The translations under genes and the position numbers were made by a program. From contig NZ_SHKP01000008.1 of NCBI RefSeq assembly GCF_004217215.1, positions 266,441 to 330,440 on the forward strand: a DNA stretch of 64,000 nucleotides, in the 5' to 3' direction. The notes under the pieces are model-generated. The model was not told the DNA's origin and made no database searches. It saw only the letters and a program-made list of their open reading frames with translations. Below, piece after piece: positions 50,321 to 60,612 of this stretch (its first letter is position 1; each line of letters opens with the position of its first letter). This stretch comes from Rivibacter subsaxonicus (lineage in GTDB: Bacteria; Pseudomonadota; Gammaproteobacteria; Burkholderiales; Burkholderiaceae_C).

Positions 50321-51922
50321 GTGACCAAGCTCCAGAACCTGCGCCGCGATGCCGGCACCTTCGCGCTGCTCGCCGCCCTCGCCTGCGGCGCCCAGGCCGC
50401 TACCACGCTGATCTACTGCTCCGAGGGCAGCCCCGAGGGCTTCGACCCGGCCCGCTACACCGCCGGCACCACCTTCGACGCCAGCTCGCAGCCGATCTTC
50501 AACCGCCTGGTCGAGTTCGAGCGCGGCGGCACCCGCATCGAGCCCGCGCTGGCCGAGAGCTGGAGCGTCAGCGCCGACGGCCTGGTCTACAGCTTCAAGC
50601 TGCGCAAGGGCGTGAAGTTCCATTCGAGCGACAGCTTCAAGCCGACCCGCGCGCTGGGCGCCGAGGACGTGCTGTTCAGCTTCGACCGGATGATCAGCAA
50701 GGAGAACGCCTTCCACAAGGCGGCGCCGGTCTCCTACGAGTACGCCAACGACATGGGGCTGCCGAAGAACGTCGCCAGGATCGAGGCGGTCGATCCGATG
50801 ACGGTGCGCTTCACGCTCAAGGAGGTCGACGCCGCCTTCCTCGCCAACCTGGCGATGGACTTCGCCTCGATCCAGTCGGCCGAGTACGGCGCCCAGCTGC
50901 TCAAGGCCGGCCAGGCCGCCGAGCTCAACAACAAGCCGGTCGGCACCGGGCCCTTCGTCTTCAAGCGCTACGAGAAGGACGCCCAGATCCGCTACACGGC
51001 AAACGCCGACTACTGGCGCGGCAAGGCCCAGATCGACAACCTGGTCTTCGCGATCACCAAGGACTCCGCGGTGCGCATGCAGAAGCTCAAGGCCGGCGAG
51101 TGCCAGGTCTCGGCCTACCCGAAGCCGACCGAGGTCGAGTTGCTGCAGAAGGAGCCCAGGCTCAAGGTGCTCTCGCTCGAGGGCCTCAACGTCGGCTACC
51201 TCACGCTCAACGTCAAGAAGCCGCCGCTCGACAAGCTCGAGGTGCGACGCGCGATCAACCTCGCCATCGACCGCAAGTCGCTGGTCGACGCGGTCTACCA
51301 GGGCGCCGGCGTGATGGCGCGCAACCCGCTGCCACCGACGATGTGGTCGTACAACAAGAACCTGCCGCAGTGGGAGCACAACCCCGAACAGGCCAAGGCA
51401 CTGCTGGCCAAGGCCGGCTTCCCCAACGGCTTCGAGACCACGCTGTGGGCGCTGCCGGTGCAGCGGCCCTACAACCCCAACGGCCAGCAGGCGGCCGAGC
51501 TGATCCAGTCCGACCTCGCCAAGATCGGCATCAAGGCGCGCATCGTCAAGTACGAGTGGGCCGAGTACCTCAAGCGCGGCAAGGCCGGCGAGAGCGAGAT
51601 CGGCATGTTCGGCTGGACCGGCGACAACGGCGACCCGGACAACTTCCTCGGCAACCTGCTGAGCTGCGCGGCGGTCGGCGGCTCGAACTACGGCCAGTGG
51701 TGCGACAAGGAGTTCGACGCGCTGGTCACCAAGGGCCGGCGCACGATCGCCGTGCCCGAGCGCACCAAGATCTACGAGCAGGCCCAGGCGGTGTTCAGGC
51801 GCGAGGCGCCGTGGGTGCCGATGGCCCACGCGCGCGTCTTCACGCCGATGAGCGTGCGGGTCGAGGGCTACAAGATGAGCCCCTTCGGCACGACACAGTT
51901 CCATGGTGTGAGCCTCAAGTGA
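50321..51922 (+). CDS. peptide-binding protein, DppA/SBP_bac_5 type (copy 1)
   Basis: A 533-residue periplasmic solute-binding protein. A hydrophobic signal (TFALLAALACGAQA) is followed by LIYCSEGSPEGFDPARYTAGTTFDA and the family signature region LVYSFKLRKGVKFHSSDSF. It is the closest of four paralogues to ordinary DppA. The start at the GTG at 50321 gives a proper signal peptide but lacks a clear ribosome site; an upstream GTG at 50249 is the alternative. The end overlaps the next gene by 4 bases. A YCSEGSP Cys is shared by all four copies. Confidence 0.88.
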   Translation: MTKLQNLRRDAGTFALLAALACGAQAATTLIYCSEGSPEGFDPARYTAGTTFDASSQPIFNRLVEFERGGTRIEPALAESWSVSADGLVYSFKLRKGVKFHSSDSFKPTRALGAEDVLFSFDRMISKENAFHKAAPVSYEYANDMGLPKNVARIEAVDPMTVRFTLKEVDAAFLANLAMDFASIQSAEYGAQLLKAGQAAELNNKPVGTGPFVFKRYEKDAQIRYTANADYWRGKAQIDNLVFAITKDSAVRMQKLKAGECQVSAYPKPTEVELLQKEPRLKVLSLEGLNVGYLTLNVKKPPLDKLEVRRAINLAIDRKSLVDAVYQGAGVMARNPLPPTMWSYNKNLPQWEHNPEQAKALLAKAGFPNGFETTLWALPVQRPYNPNGQQAAELIQSDLAKIGIKARIVKYEWAEYLKRGKAGESEIGMFGWTGDNGDPDNFLGNLLSCAAVGGSNYGQWCDKEFDALVTKGRRTIAVPERTKIYEQAQAVFRREAPWVPMAHARVFTPMSVRVEGYKMSPFGTTQFHGVSLK

Positions 51923-53499
51923 GGCGCGCTGCTTGCGCCACCGCGGCGCTGGCGCTGGCGCTGTCCGCCCACGCCGCCGGCACCCTGACCGTCTGCACCG
52001 AAGCCTCGCCCGACGGCTTCGACGTCACGCAGTACACCTCTGCAGTCGTCAACGACGCCGCCGGCAACACGATCTACGAGCAGCTGTTGATGAACCGGCG
52101 CGGCAGCGCCGAGCCCGGGCCTGGCTTGGCCGAGCGCTGGGGAGTCAGCGCCGACGGGCTGCAGTACACGCTGCACTTGCGCAAGGGCGTGAAGTTCCAC
52201 ACCACGCCCTGGTTCAAGCCCACGCGCGAGATGAACGCCGACGACGTGATCTTCTCGATCCGCCGGTTGATGGACCGCGACAGCCCATGGCGCAAGGCCA
52301 CCACCAACGGCTTCGTCGCCTGGGATTCGTATGGCATGGCCGAGCAGGTCAAGGCGATCGACAAGATCGACGCGATGACGGTGCGCTTCACGCTGCACCG
52401 GCCGAGCGCACCGTTCCCGACCCAGCTGACCCAGTTCAACACCTCGTCGGTCTACTCGGCCGAGTACGGCGCGCAACTGCTCGCCAGCGGTCGGCTCGAC
52501 GCGCTCAACACGCAGCCGGTCGGCACCGGCCCGTTCGTCTTTCGCAGCTACCAGAAGGACGCGGTGCTGCGCTTTGCGCCCCACCCCGGCCATTGGGGCG
52601 GCCCGCCCACGCTGGACCACCTCATCTTTGCCATCACGCCCGATGCCAGTGTGCGCGTGCAACGGCTCAAGGCCGGCGAATGCCTTGTCGGCGCCAACAT
52701 GAGGGCCGAGACGATCGGCGAGCTCGCCGGCACGGCGATCGAAGCGCCCGGCAGCCTGGCACTGATGACCGGCTACATCGCGCTCAACCACAAGCGGCGC
52801 TTCCTGTCGGACCAGCGCTTTCGCGACGCGCTGCGGCTGGCCTTCGATCGCAAGAGCTTCATCCAGGCGGTCTACAACGGCAAGGCCGAGCCGGCGGTCA
52901 GCTTCCTGCCGCCGATGCTGTGGAGCTTCGACGCCTCGCTCGCCAACCGCTTCGACCCCGAACGCGCCAGGGCCCTGGTCAAGGCGGCGGGCTACGACGG
53001 TACCGAGCTGGCGATTGCCACCCGCATCGGCGGCAGCATCGACGGCAAGCGCGCGGCCGAGCTGATGCAGGGGGACTGGGCGCGGATCGGCGTCAAGGTC
53101 CGCGTGCACATGATGGAATGGGGCGAGATGCTCAAGCGCAGCGGCCGCGGCGACTACGACATCACCTTTCTCAACTGGGTTGGCAACGGCGACCCCGACG
53201 CCTTCTTCACGCCCAACCTGAGCTGCGCCGCCATCGACGGCGGCAGCAACCGCAGCCAGTGGTGCAACAAGGCCTTCGAAGCGGCGATCGACGAGGCCCG
53301 CGTCAGCTCCGACCGCAAGCGCCGCACCGAGCTCTACCTGAAGGCGCAGCGCATCGTCTTCGACGAGGTCGGGCTCATTCCGACGGTCTACCCGCTCTAC
53401 TTCACCGCCGTGAATCGCAAGGTCAAGGGCTTCGTGCACAGCCCGCTGACGGATCTCAACTTTCGCGGCGTCAGCGTTGGAGCCAAGGATGCGAATTGA
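51919..53499 (+). CDS. peptide-binding protein (copy 2)
   Basis: A 526-residue binding protein of the same family, read from a GTG (VRRAACATAALALALSAHA, a signal peptide) that overlaps the TGA of copy 1. It shows VCTEASPDGFDVTQYTSAVVNDAAGNTIYEQL, LQYTLHLRKGVKFHTTPWFKPTREMNADDVI and NLSCAAIDGGSNRSQWCNKAFE. The last block, with two Cys, is conserved in all four copies. It is one of three divergent copies that share WFKPxRE, absent from copy 1. Confidence 0.9.
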   Translation: MRRAACATAALALALSAHAAGTLTVCTEASPDGFDVTQYTSAVVNDAAGNTIYEQLLMNRRGSAEPGPGLAERWGVSADGLQYTLHLRKGVKFHTTPWFKPTREMNADDVIFSIRRLMDRDSPWRKATTNGFVAWDSYGMAEQVKAIDKIDAMTVRFTLHRPSAPFPTQLTQFNTSSVYSAEYGAQLLASGRLDALNTQPVGTGPFVFRSYQKDAVLRFAPHPGHWGGPPTLDHLIFAITPDASVRVQRLKAGECLVGANMRAETIGELAGTAIEAPGSLALMTGYIALNHKRRFLSDQRFRDALRLAFDRKSFIQAVYNGKAEPAVSFLPPMLWSFDASLANRFDPERARALVKAAGYDGTELAIATRIGGSIDGKRAAELMQGDWARIGVKVRVHMMEWGEMLKRSGRGDYDITFLNWVGNGDPDAFFTPNLSCAAIDGGSNRSQWCNKAFEAAIDEARVSSDRKRRTELYLKAQRIVFDEVGLIPTVYPLYFTAVNRKVKGFVHSPLTDLNFRGVSVGAKDAN

Positions 53500-55069
53500 T
53501 CTCCGGAGCCGGCTCGCGCTGCTGGCCGCGCTGCTGCTGGCTGCCCCCGCCCATGCCGCCGGCACGCTGACGGTCTGCGCCGAAGGCGCGCCCGAGGGCT
53601 TCGACATCGTCCAGTACGAACTGGCCAACACCAACGACATCGCCGGCCTGCCGATCTACGACCAGCTGCTCCGCTTCAAGCCCGGCACGACCGAGCTGAT
53701 GCCCGGCATCGCCGAGCGCTGGGACATCAGCGCCGACGGCCTGGTCTACGACCTGCACCTGCGCCGCGGCGTCAGGTTCCACAGCACGCCCTGGTTCAAG
53801 CCGAGCCGCGAGCTCAATGCCGACGACGTGCTGTTCTCGATCAACCGGATGTTCGACAAGTCGCACCCGGCCCACGGCTCGGCCCGCAACGGCTATGTCT
53901 ACTGGGCCGGGATGCAGATGTCGGCGCTGATCAGGAGCGTAGAGAAGCTCGATCCGTACAAGGTGCGCTTCACGCTGACGCGCCCGAACGCGCCCTTCCT
54001 CGCCAACCTGGCGATCGCGAACATCGGTTCGGTCTACCCGGCCGAGTACGCCGGGCAACTGCTCAAGGCGAACCGGCTCGACCAGCTCAACACGCAGCCG
54101 GTGGGCAGTGGCCCCTTCGTCTTCAGGAGCTACCAGAAGGACGCCATCGTCCGCTACGACGCCAACCTCGACTACTGGGCCGGCCGCCCGCCGGTCGATC
54201 GGCTGGTGTTCGCGGTGACCATCGATCCCGATGTCCGCGCCCAGCGCCTGCTGGCCGGCGAGTGCCTGGTCGGCGACCTCAAGTCGCAGAGCGTGGCCAG
54301 CCTCAAGCCGGGCGGTGTGCTCGAGGTGCTGCGCTTCAACCCCCTGGTCACGAGCTACCTGGCGCTCAACACCCAGCACAAGCTCCTCGATGACGCGCGG
54401 CTGCGGCGCGCGCTGTGGCTGGCGATCGACAAGAAGGCCTACATCCAGGCGGTCAACGCCGGCTTCGCGACGCCGGCGGCGAGCTTCCTGCCGCCCGGCA
54501 TCTGGAGCCACGACCCGACGCTGAAGGATCGAGCCGACCCGCAGGAGGCGCGCGAGCTGGTCAAGGCCGCCGGCTACGACGGCAGCGAGCTGCAGCTCTT
54601 CATCGGCACCGGCAGCGACCGCAAGCGCGCCGCCGAGATGCTGCAGGCCGACTGGGCCAAGGTCGGCATCAAGGTCCAGGTGCGGGTCATGGAGCTCGGC
54701 GAGCTCTACAAGCGCACCGGTGCCGGCGAGCACGACATCGCGCTGCTGAGCTGGTTCGGCGACAACGGCGACCCGGACAACTTCTTCAGCCCGAACCTGA
54801 GCTGCGTCGCCGCCGCAAAGGGCGGCGGCAACAAGGCGCACTGGTGCGACAAGAGCTTCGACGCCCTGCTCGATGCCGCCAACCGCAGCACCGACCGCGC
54901 CCGCCGCAGCGAGCTCTACCGCCAGGCCCAGCGCAAGGTCCACGAGGAGGTGCCGGTCATTCCGCTGACCTACCCGGTCGAGCTGACGGGGCTGAACAAG
55001 CGGGTCGGCGGATTCGTCCCCAGCCCCTTTGCCAACATGGACTTCCGGGCCGTGAGCCTGAAGCCCTGA
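53489..55069 (+). CDS. peptide-binding protein (copy 3)
   Basis: A 526-residue paralogue, ATG at 53489 inside the end of copy 2, with signal peptide SRLALLAALLLAAPAHA. Shared blocks: LTVCAEGAPEGFDIVQYELANTNDIAG, VRFHSTPWFKPSRELNADDVLFSINRMFDKSHPAHGSARNGYVYWAGMQM and NLSCVAAAKGGGNKAHWCDKSFD. The KSHPAHG...YVYWAGMQM block is shared with copy 4 but not copies 1 and 2, which places copies 3 and 4 closest together. Confidence 0.9.
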   Translation: MRIDLRSRLALLAALLLAAPAHAAGTLTVCAEGAPEGFDIVQYELANTNDIAGLPIYDQLLRFKPGTTELMPGIAERWDISADGLVYDLHLRRGVRFHSTPWFKPSRELNADDVLFSINRMFDKSHPAHGSARNGYVYWAGMQMSALIRSVEKLDPYKVRFTLTRPNAPFLANLAIANIGSVYPAEYAGQLLKANRLDQLNTQPVGSGPFVFRSYQKDAIVRYDANLDYWAGRPPVDRLVFAVTIDPDVRAQRLLAGECLVGDLKSQSVASLKPGGVLEVLRFNPLVTSYLALNTQHKLLDDARLRRALWLAIDKKAYIQAVNAGFATPAASFLPPGIWSHDPTLKDRADPQEARELVKAAGYDGSELQLFIGTGSDRKRAAEMLQADWAKVGIKVQVRVMELGELYKRTGAGEHDIALLSWFGDNGDPDNFFSPNLSCVAAAKGGGNKAHWCDKSFDALLDAANRSTDRARRSELYRQAQRKVHEEVPVIPLTYPVELTGLNKRVGGFVPSPFANMDFRAVSLKP

Positions 55070-55082
55070 GTCCGGTTCAGGC

Positions 55083-56678
55083 GTGAGCATCGTTCGACGG
55101 CTCGGCCGCCTCGCGGCGCTGGTCCTGCTGGCGTCGGGTGCCGGCGTCGGCCTGCCGGCGCATGCCGGGGGCACGCTGACGGTCTGCACCGACGGCTCGC
55201 CCGAAGGCTTCGACACCGTGCAGTACGAGAGCATCGTCACCGGCGACGCCACCGTCGGCATCTACGAGCAACTGCTGCACTTCAAGCCCGGTGGCAGCGA
55301 GGTCGAGCCCGGCCTGGCCGAGCGCTGGGAGGTCAGCGCCGACGGCCTCGCCTACACCCTGCACCTGCGGCGCGGCGTCAGCTTCCACGGCACGGCCTGG
55401 TTCAAGCCAAGCCGCGAATTCGACGCCGACGACGTGCTGTGGTCGATCAACCGCGTCAACGACAAGAAGCATCCGGCCCACGGCGTGGCGCGCAACGGCT
55501 ATGTCTACTGGGCCGGCATGCAGATGCCCTCGCTGATCGCTTCGCTCGAGAAGCTCGACCGCCACACCGTGCGCTTCAGGCTGACGCGGCCCGAGGCGCC
55601 GTTCCTGGCCAACCTGGCGATGGCGGCGATCGGCACCGTCTACTCGGCCGAGTACGGCGAGCAGTTGCTCAAGGCCGGCAAGCTCGAACAGCTCAACACG
55701 CTGCCGATCGGCACCGGCCCCTTCGCCTTTCGCAGCTACCAGAAGGGCGCAGCGATCCGCTACGTGGCCCATCCGAAGCACTGGGCCGGCCCGCCGCAGG
55801 TCGAGCAGCTGGTCTACGCGATCACGCCCGACCCGAACGTGCGCGCGCAGCGGGTCAAGGCCGGCGAATGCCTGGTCGGCATCGGCATGAAGCGCGAGTC
55901 GATCGGCGGCTTCGCCAGCCGGCCCGAGATCCGCATCGAGCGCAGCCAGCCGCTGCAGACTTCGATGATCTCGCCCAACACCGAACGTCCGTTCCTGTCC
56001 GACCGCCGCTTCCGCCAGGCGCTGCGGCTGGCCTTCGACGCCCGGACCTTCGTCGAATCGGTCTATGGCGGACTGGCACGCCCGGCCGGCAGCTTCCTGC
56101 CGCCCGGCATGTGGAGCTTCGACGCCACCCTGCAGCCGCGCTTCGATCCCGAGGCGGCGCGCAAGCTGGTGCAGGCCTCGGGCTACGACGGGCGCGAGCT
56201 GACGATCTTCATCAACAGCGGCGGCAGCTACGACGGCAGGCGCGCCGGCGAGCTGCTGCAGGCCGACTGGGCCCGCATCGGCGTCAAGCTGCGGCTGCGG
56301 CTGATGGAAGGCGGCGAGTTGCTGCAACGCGCCGGCCGCGGCGAGCACGACCTCGTGATGTTCGCCTTCTATAGCGACAACGGCGATCCCGACAACTTCT
56401 TCACGCCGAACCTGAGTTGCGCGGCCTTCGAGGGCGGCGGCAACAAGAGCCGGTGGTGCAATCCGGTCTTCGACCGCTTGCTCGACGAAGCACGCCGCAG
56501 CAACGATCCACGCCACCGCAGCGCGCTCTACGTCAAGGCACAGCGCATCGTGTTCGACGAGGTGGCGCTGATACCAACCGTCCATGCCCAACTCGTCACG
56601 GCGTTGAACCGGCGAGTCCAGGGCTTCGGTCCCAACCCATTCGGCACCGTCGACCTGCGCGGCCTGCGCCTGAACTGA
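55083..56678 (+). CDS. peptide-binding protein (copy 4)
   Basis: A 531-residue paralogue starting with GTG at 55083, 13 bases after copy 3, and ending 10 bases before dppB. It has signal peptide ALVLLASGAGVGLPAHA, LTVCTDGSPEGFDTVQYESIVTGDATVG, VSFHGTAWFKPSREFDADDVLWSINRVNDKKHPAHGVARNGYVYWAG and NLSCAAFEGGGNKSRWCNPVFD. It is the receptor gene next to the permease genes, and probably gives the system its main or a specialised peptide specificity. Confidence 0.9.
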   Translation: MSIVRRLGRLAALVLLASGAGVGLPAHAGGTLTVCTDGSPEGFDTVQYESIVTGDATVGIYEQLLHFKPGGSEVEPGLAERWEVSADGLAYTLHLRRGVSFHGTAWFKPSREFDADDVLWSINRVNDKKHPAHGVARNGYVYWAGMQMPSLIASLEKLDRHTVRFRLTRPEAPFLANLAMAAIGTVYSAEYGEQLLKAGKLEQLNTLPIGTGPFAFRSYQKGAAIRYVAHPKHWAGPPQVEQLVYAITPDPNVRAQRVKAGECLVGIGMKRESIGGFASRPEIRIERSQPLQTSMISPNTERPFLSDRRFRQALRLAFDARTFVESVYGGLARPAGSFLPPGMWSFDATLQPRFDPEAARKLVQASGYDGRELTIFINSGGSYDGRRAGELLQADWARIGVKLRLRLMEGGELLQRAGRGEHDLVMFAFYSDNGDPDNFFTPNLSCAAFEGGGNKSRWCNPVFDRLLDEARRSNDPRHRSALYVKAQRIVFDEVALIPTVHAQLVTALNRRVQGFGPNPFGTVDLRGLRLN

Positions 56679-56688
56679 GAATCCGACG

Positions 56689-57717
56689 ATGCTTGCCTTC
56701 TTCCTCAAGCGACTGGCGCTGGTGATCCCGACCTTCGTCGGCATCACGCTGCTGGCCTTCTCGCTGATCCACCTGATCCCCGGCGATCCGGTGCAGGTGA
56801 TGGCCGGTGAGCGTCGGCTCGACCCCGAGTTCTATGCCGAGACGCTCAAGCGCCTCGGCCTCGACCGTCCGCTCTACGAGCAGTACGGCGCCTACCTCCT
56901 GAAGGCGGTGCAGCTCGACCTCGGCGAGTCCTTCGTGACCCACGAGTCGGTCTGGAGCGAGTTCCTGAAGCTGTTCCCGGCCACCGTCGAGCTGGCGCTG
57001 TGCGCGATGCTGTTTGCCACCGTGCTCGGCCTGTTGGCCGGGGTGCTGGCCGCGCTCAAGCGCGGCTCCTGGCTCGACCATGGCGTGATGGGCCTGTCGC
57101 TGACCGGCTTCTCGATGCCGATCTTCTGGTGGGGCCTGCTGCTGATCATGTTCTTCTCGGTCCAGATGCGCGAGATCGCGCCGGCGCTGGCGCTGCCGGT
57201 CTCGGGCCGCATCGGGCTCGAGTTCGACATCGAGCCCCGCACCGGCTTCATGCTGATCGACACCTGGCTCGCCGGCGACGGCGATGCCTTCCGCTCGGCG
57301 CTGTCGCACCTGGTGCTGCCGGCCATCGTGCTCGGCACGGTGCCGCTGGCGGTGATCGCACGCATGACGCGATCGTCGATGCTCGAGGTGCTGCGCGAGG
57401 ACTACGTGCGCACCGCGCGCGCCAAGGGCCTGGCGCCGGCGCGGGTGGTCTTCGTGCATGCGCTGCGCAACGCGCTGGTGCCGGTGATCACCGTGATCGG
57501 CCTGCTGGTCGGCAGCTTGCTCGGCGGCGCGGTGCTGACCGAGACCATCTTCTCCTGGCCCGGCGTCGGCAAGTGGCTGGTCGATGCGATCGGCCGCCGC
57601 GACTACCCCGTGGTGCAGGGCGGCATCCTGATCTCGGCGGCGCTGGTCATCCTCGTCAACCTGGCGGTCGACCTGCTCTACGGCCTGGTCAATCCGCGCA
57701 TCCGCCACGCCCACTGA
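56689..57717 (+). CDS. dppB: peptide ABC transporter permease DppB
   Basis: A 342-residue inner-membrane permease with about six helices. The N-terminal LVIPTFVGITLLAFSLIHLIPGDPVQ and the EAA loop (SSMLEVLREDYVRTARAKGLAPARVVFVHALRNALVPVI) are diagnostic. Ten bases follow copy 4 of the binding protein and ten precede dppC, so all are one operon. Confidence 0.95.
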   Translation: MLAFFLKRLALVIPTFVGITLLAFSLIHLIPGDPVQVMAGERRLDPEFYAETLKRLGLDRPLYEQYGAYLLKAVQLDLGESFVTHESVWSEFLKLFPATVELALCAMLFATVLGLLAGVLAALKRGSWLDHGVMGLSLTGFSMPIFWWGLLLIMFFSVQMREIAPALALPVSGRIGLEFDIEPRTGFMLIDTWLAGDGDAFRSALSHLVLPAIVLGTVPLAVIARMTRSSMLEVLREDYVRTARAKGLAPARVVFVHALRNALVPVITVIGLLVGSLLGGAVLTETIFSWPGVGKWLVDAIGRRDYPVVQGGILISAALVILVNLAVDLLYGLVNPRIRHAH

Positions 57718-57727
57718 GCCGAATCCG

Positions 57728-58636
57728 ATGAGTGCCGTCCTTCCGATCGAAGAACCGGTCGCGCCCGCGCCACCCTCCCCGCTGGCCGAGTTCTGGCGCA
57801 GCTTCTCGCACAACAAGGGCGCCGTTGCCGGGCTGCTGTTCATCGCCTTCGTCACGCTGTGCGCGCTGCTGGCCGACGTGCTGGCGCCGCACAGCCCGAT
57901 CGAGCAGTTCCGCGACGCGCTGCTGGTGCCGCCGGTCTGGGCCGACGGCGGCAGCACGCGCTTCCTGCTCGGCACCGACGACATCGGCCGCGACATGCTC
58001 TCGCGCCTGCTGCACGGCGCCCGGCTGTCGCTGATGATCGGCCTGGTCTCGGTGGTGCTGTCGATGCTGCCCGGCATCGTGCTGGGATTGATCGCCGCGT
58101 TCTGGCCGCGCGGCATCGGCACCCTGATCCTGCGCGCGATGGACGTGCTGCTGGCGCTGCCGAGCCTGCTGCTGGCGATCGCGGTGGTCGCGGTGCTCGG
58201 CCCCGGTCTGCTCAACACCATGCTGGCGATCGCGATCGTCTCGATCCCCGGCTACGTTCGCCTGGTGCGCGCCTCGGCGCAGGCCGAGCTCGGGCGCGAC
58301 TACGTGATCGCCTCGCGCCTGGCCGGCGCCGGCAAGCTGCGGCTGATGTTCGACACCGTGCTGCCCAACTGCATGGCGCCGGTGATCGTGACCGCGACGC
58401 TCGGCTTCTCGGACGCGATCCTGACCGCCGCCGCGCTCGGCTTCCTCGGCCTCGGCGCGCAGCCGCCGACGCCCGAGTGGGGCACGATGCTGGCCTCGGC
58501 GCGCGACTACATCGAGCGCGCGAGCTGGGTCGTCACCCTGCCCGGCCTGGCGATCCTGTCGACCGTGTTGTCGATCAACCTGATGGGCGACGGGCTGCGC
58601 GACGCGCTCGACCCCAAGCTGAAGAAGCTGAGCTGA
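57728..58636 (+). CDS. dppC: peptide ABC transporter permease DppC
   Basis: A 302-residue permease with the DppC-type start ([42 protein letters not shown]) and [27 protein letters not shown]. The EAA loop is [39 protein letters not shown]. It pairs with DppB to form the channel and abuts dppD by 7 bases. Confidence 0.95.
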   Translation: MSAVLPIEEPVAPAPPSPLAEFWRSFSHNKGAVAGLLFIAFVTLCALLADVLAPHSPIEQFRDALLVPPVWADGGSTRFLLGTDDIGRDMLSRLLHGARLSLMIGLVSVVLSMLPGIVLGLIAAFWPRGIGTLILRAMDVLLALPSLLLAIAVVAVLGPGLLNTMLAIAIVSIPGYVRLVRASAQAELGRDYVIASRLAGAGKLRLMFDTVLPNCMAPVIVTATLGFSDAILTAAALGFLGLGAQPPTPEWGTMLASARDYIERASWVVTLPGLAILSTVLSINLMGDGLRDALDPKLKKLS

Positions 58637-58643
58637 GTCGCGC

Positions 58644-59627
58644 ATGAGCCTTCTGGAAATCCGCAACCTCAGCGTCGAGTTCGGCAGCGCCGAGCGCCCC
58701 TTTGCCGCGGTGCAAGGCCTCGACCTGGACCTGTCGCAGGGCGAACTGCTCGGCGTCGTCGGCGAGTCGGGCTCGGGCAAGAGCGTCAGCATGCTGGCGC
58801 TGATGGGCCTGATCGACGCCCCCGGCCGGGTGCGCGCCGACGTGATGCGCTTCGACGGCCACGACCTGCTCACGCTAATGCCGCGCGAGCGGCGCCAGAT
58901 CGTCGGCCGCGACATCGCGATGATCTTCCAGGACCCGGTGGCCAGCCTCAACCCGAGCTTCACCGTCGGCTTCCAGATCATCGAGACGCTCAAGGTGCAC
59001 CAGCGCGCGAGCAAGCAGCAGATGCGCGACCGCGCGCTCGAACTGCTGCAGCTGGTGGAGATCCCCGACCCGGCCTCGCGCCTGCAGGCCTACCCGCACC
59101 AGCTCTCGGGCGGCATGAGCCAGCGCGTGATGATCGCGATGGCACTCGCCTGCAAGCCCAAGCTGCTGATCGCCGACGAGCCGACCACCGCGCTCGACGT
59201 GACGATCCAGGCCCAGGTGCTCGACCTGCTGGTTGCTTTGCAGCGCCGGCAGGACATGGCGCTGATCCTGATCACCCACGACCTGGCGCTGTTGGCCGAG
59301 CATGCCAGGCGCATCGCCGTGATGTACGCCGGCGAGGTGGTCGAGACGCAGCCGGTGCCGGCGCTGTTCGAGCGCCCGCATCACCCCTACACCGAGGCGC
59401 TGCTGGCCTCGATCCCCGAGAGCAGCCGCGGCAAGTCGCGCCTGCCGACTCTGCCTGGCGTAGTGCCGGGCCAGCGCCAGCGGCCACCGGGCTGCCTGCT
59501 CGCGCCACGTTGCCCCTACGCCGAGGCGCCCTGCCACGCCACCCATCCGCCGCTGGCGCCCTTGCCCGGCGGCGCCCTGGTGCGCTGCCTGCTGCCACGC
59601 AACCTCGAAGCGGAGGCCACGGCATGA
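58644..59627 (+). CDS. dppD: peptide ABC transporter ATPase DppD
   Basis: A 327-residue ATP-binding subunit. Walker A GESGSGKS, the signature [32 protein letters not shown] (C motif and Walker B) are intact. The C-terminal [15 protein letters not shown] is the oligopeptide-ATPase tail with four Cys. It overlaps dppF by 4 bases (ATGA). Confidence 0.95.
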   Translation: MSLLEIRNLSVEFGSAERPFAAVQGLDLDLSQGELLGVVGESGSGKSVSMLALMGLIDAPGRVRADVMRFDGHDLLTLMPRERRQIVGRDIAMIFQDPVASLNPSFTVGFQIIETLKVHQRASKQQMRDRALELLQLVEIPDPASRLQAYPHQLSGGMSQRVMIAMALACKPKLLIADEPTTALDVTIQAQVLDLLVALQRRQDMALILITHDLALLAEHARRIAVMYAGEVVETQPVPALFERPHHPYTEALLASIPESSRGKSRLPTLPGVVPGQRQRPPGCLLAPRCPYAEAPCHATHPPLAPLPGGALVRCLLPRNLEAEATA

Positions 59628-60604
59628 GCGCCGCCCCCAACGTCCTCCTGGCGCGGGATCTTGCGCGGCACTATTCCGTCTCGCGCGGCCTGTTCAAGGC
59701 GCCGGCCACCGTCAAGGCACTCAACGGCGTGAGCTTCGCGCTCGAGGCCGGTCGCACGCTGGCGGTGGTGGGCGAGTCGGGCTGCGGCAAGTCGACGCTG
59801 GCGCGCGCGCTGACGCTGATCGAGAAGCCCAGCGCCGGCCACCTGCATCTGGACGGGATCGACATTGCCACCGCCAGCGACGCGCAACTCAAGCAGCTGC
59901 GGCGTCGCGTGCAGATGGTGTTCCAGAACCCCTATGCCTCGCTCAACCCGCGCAAGCGCATCGAGCAGATGCTCGACGAACCGCTGCTGCTCAACACCGG
60001 GCTGTCGGCCGCCGAACGGCGCGAGAAGCGCGGCGCAATGCTGCAACAGGTCGGCCTGCGCCCCGAGCACGCGGCGCGCTACCCGCACATGTTCTCGGGC
60101 GGCCAGCGCCAGCGCATCGCGATCGCGCGCGCGATGATGCTCGAGCCGAAACTGCTGGTGGCCGACGAGCCGACCTCGGCGCTCGACGTCTCGATCCAGG
60201 CCCAGATCCTGAACCTGTTCATGGACCTGCAGCAGCAGCGCGGCATCGCCTACGTCTTCATCTCGCACAACCTCAGCGTGGTCGAGCACATCGCCGACCG
60301 GGTGCTGGTGATGTACCTCGGGCGGGTGGTCGAGTCGGCGCCGAAGAGCTCGCTGTTCACGCGCGCGCTGCATCCCTACACGCGGGCGTTGCTGTCGGCC
60401 ACACCGAGCACCGATGCAGCCCGGCGCGCCATCAAGATCCGCATCACAGGCGAACTACCCTCGCCGCTCGACCCGCCGCCGGGCTGCAGCTTCCATCGGC
60501 GGTGCCCGCATGCCACCGAGCGCTGCAAGATCGAGGTGCCGGAGTTGCGCCCGCTGGGCGGGCACGAGGTGGCTTGCCATCACGCGGAAACGCTGGCCGG
60601 CTGA
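59624..60604 (+). CDS. dppF: peptide ABC transporter ATPase DppF
   Basis: A 326-residue ATP-binding partner of DppD. Walker [11 protein letters not shown] motif and Walker B in [32 protein letters not shown], and the C-terminal tail [15 protein letters not shown] are all intact. The start at ATG 59624 lies inside the end of dppD. A glutaminase gene follows 8 bases later, so transport and glutamine breakdown may be linked. Confidence 0.95.
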   Translation: MSAAPNVLLARDLARHYSVSRGLFKAPATVKALNGVSFALEAGRTLAVVGESGCGKSTLARALTLIEKPSAGHLHLDGIDIATASDAQLKQLRRRVQMVFQNPYASLNPRKRIEQMLDEPLLLNTGLSAAERREKRGAMLQQVGLRPEHAARYPHMFSGGQRQRIAIARAMMLEPKLLVADEPTSALDVSIQAQILNLFMDLQQQRGIAYVFISHNLSVVEHIADRVLVMYLGRVVESAPKSSLFTRALHPYTRALLSATPSTDAARRAIKIRITGELPSPLDPPPGCSFHRRCPHATERCKIEVPELRPLGGHEVACHHAETLAG

Positions 60605-60612
60605 AGGACAGA

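Noticed and set aside
48731..53640. Long minus-strand frames across the patatin and peptide-binding protein genes
   Set aside because: They are antisense shadows of high-GC genes; the plus-strand proteins have signal peptides and conserved motifs.
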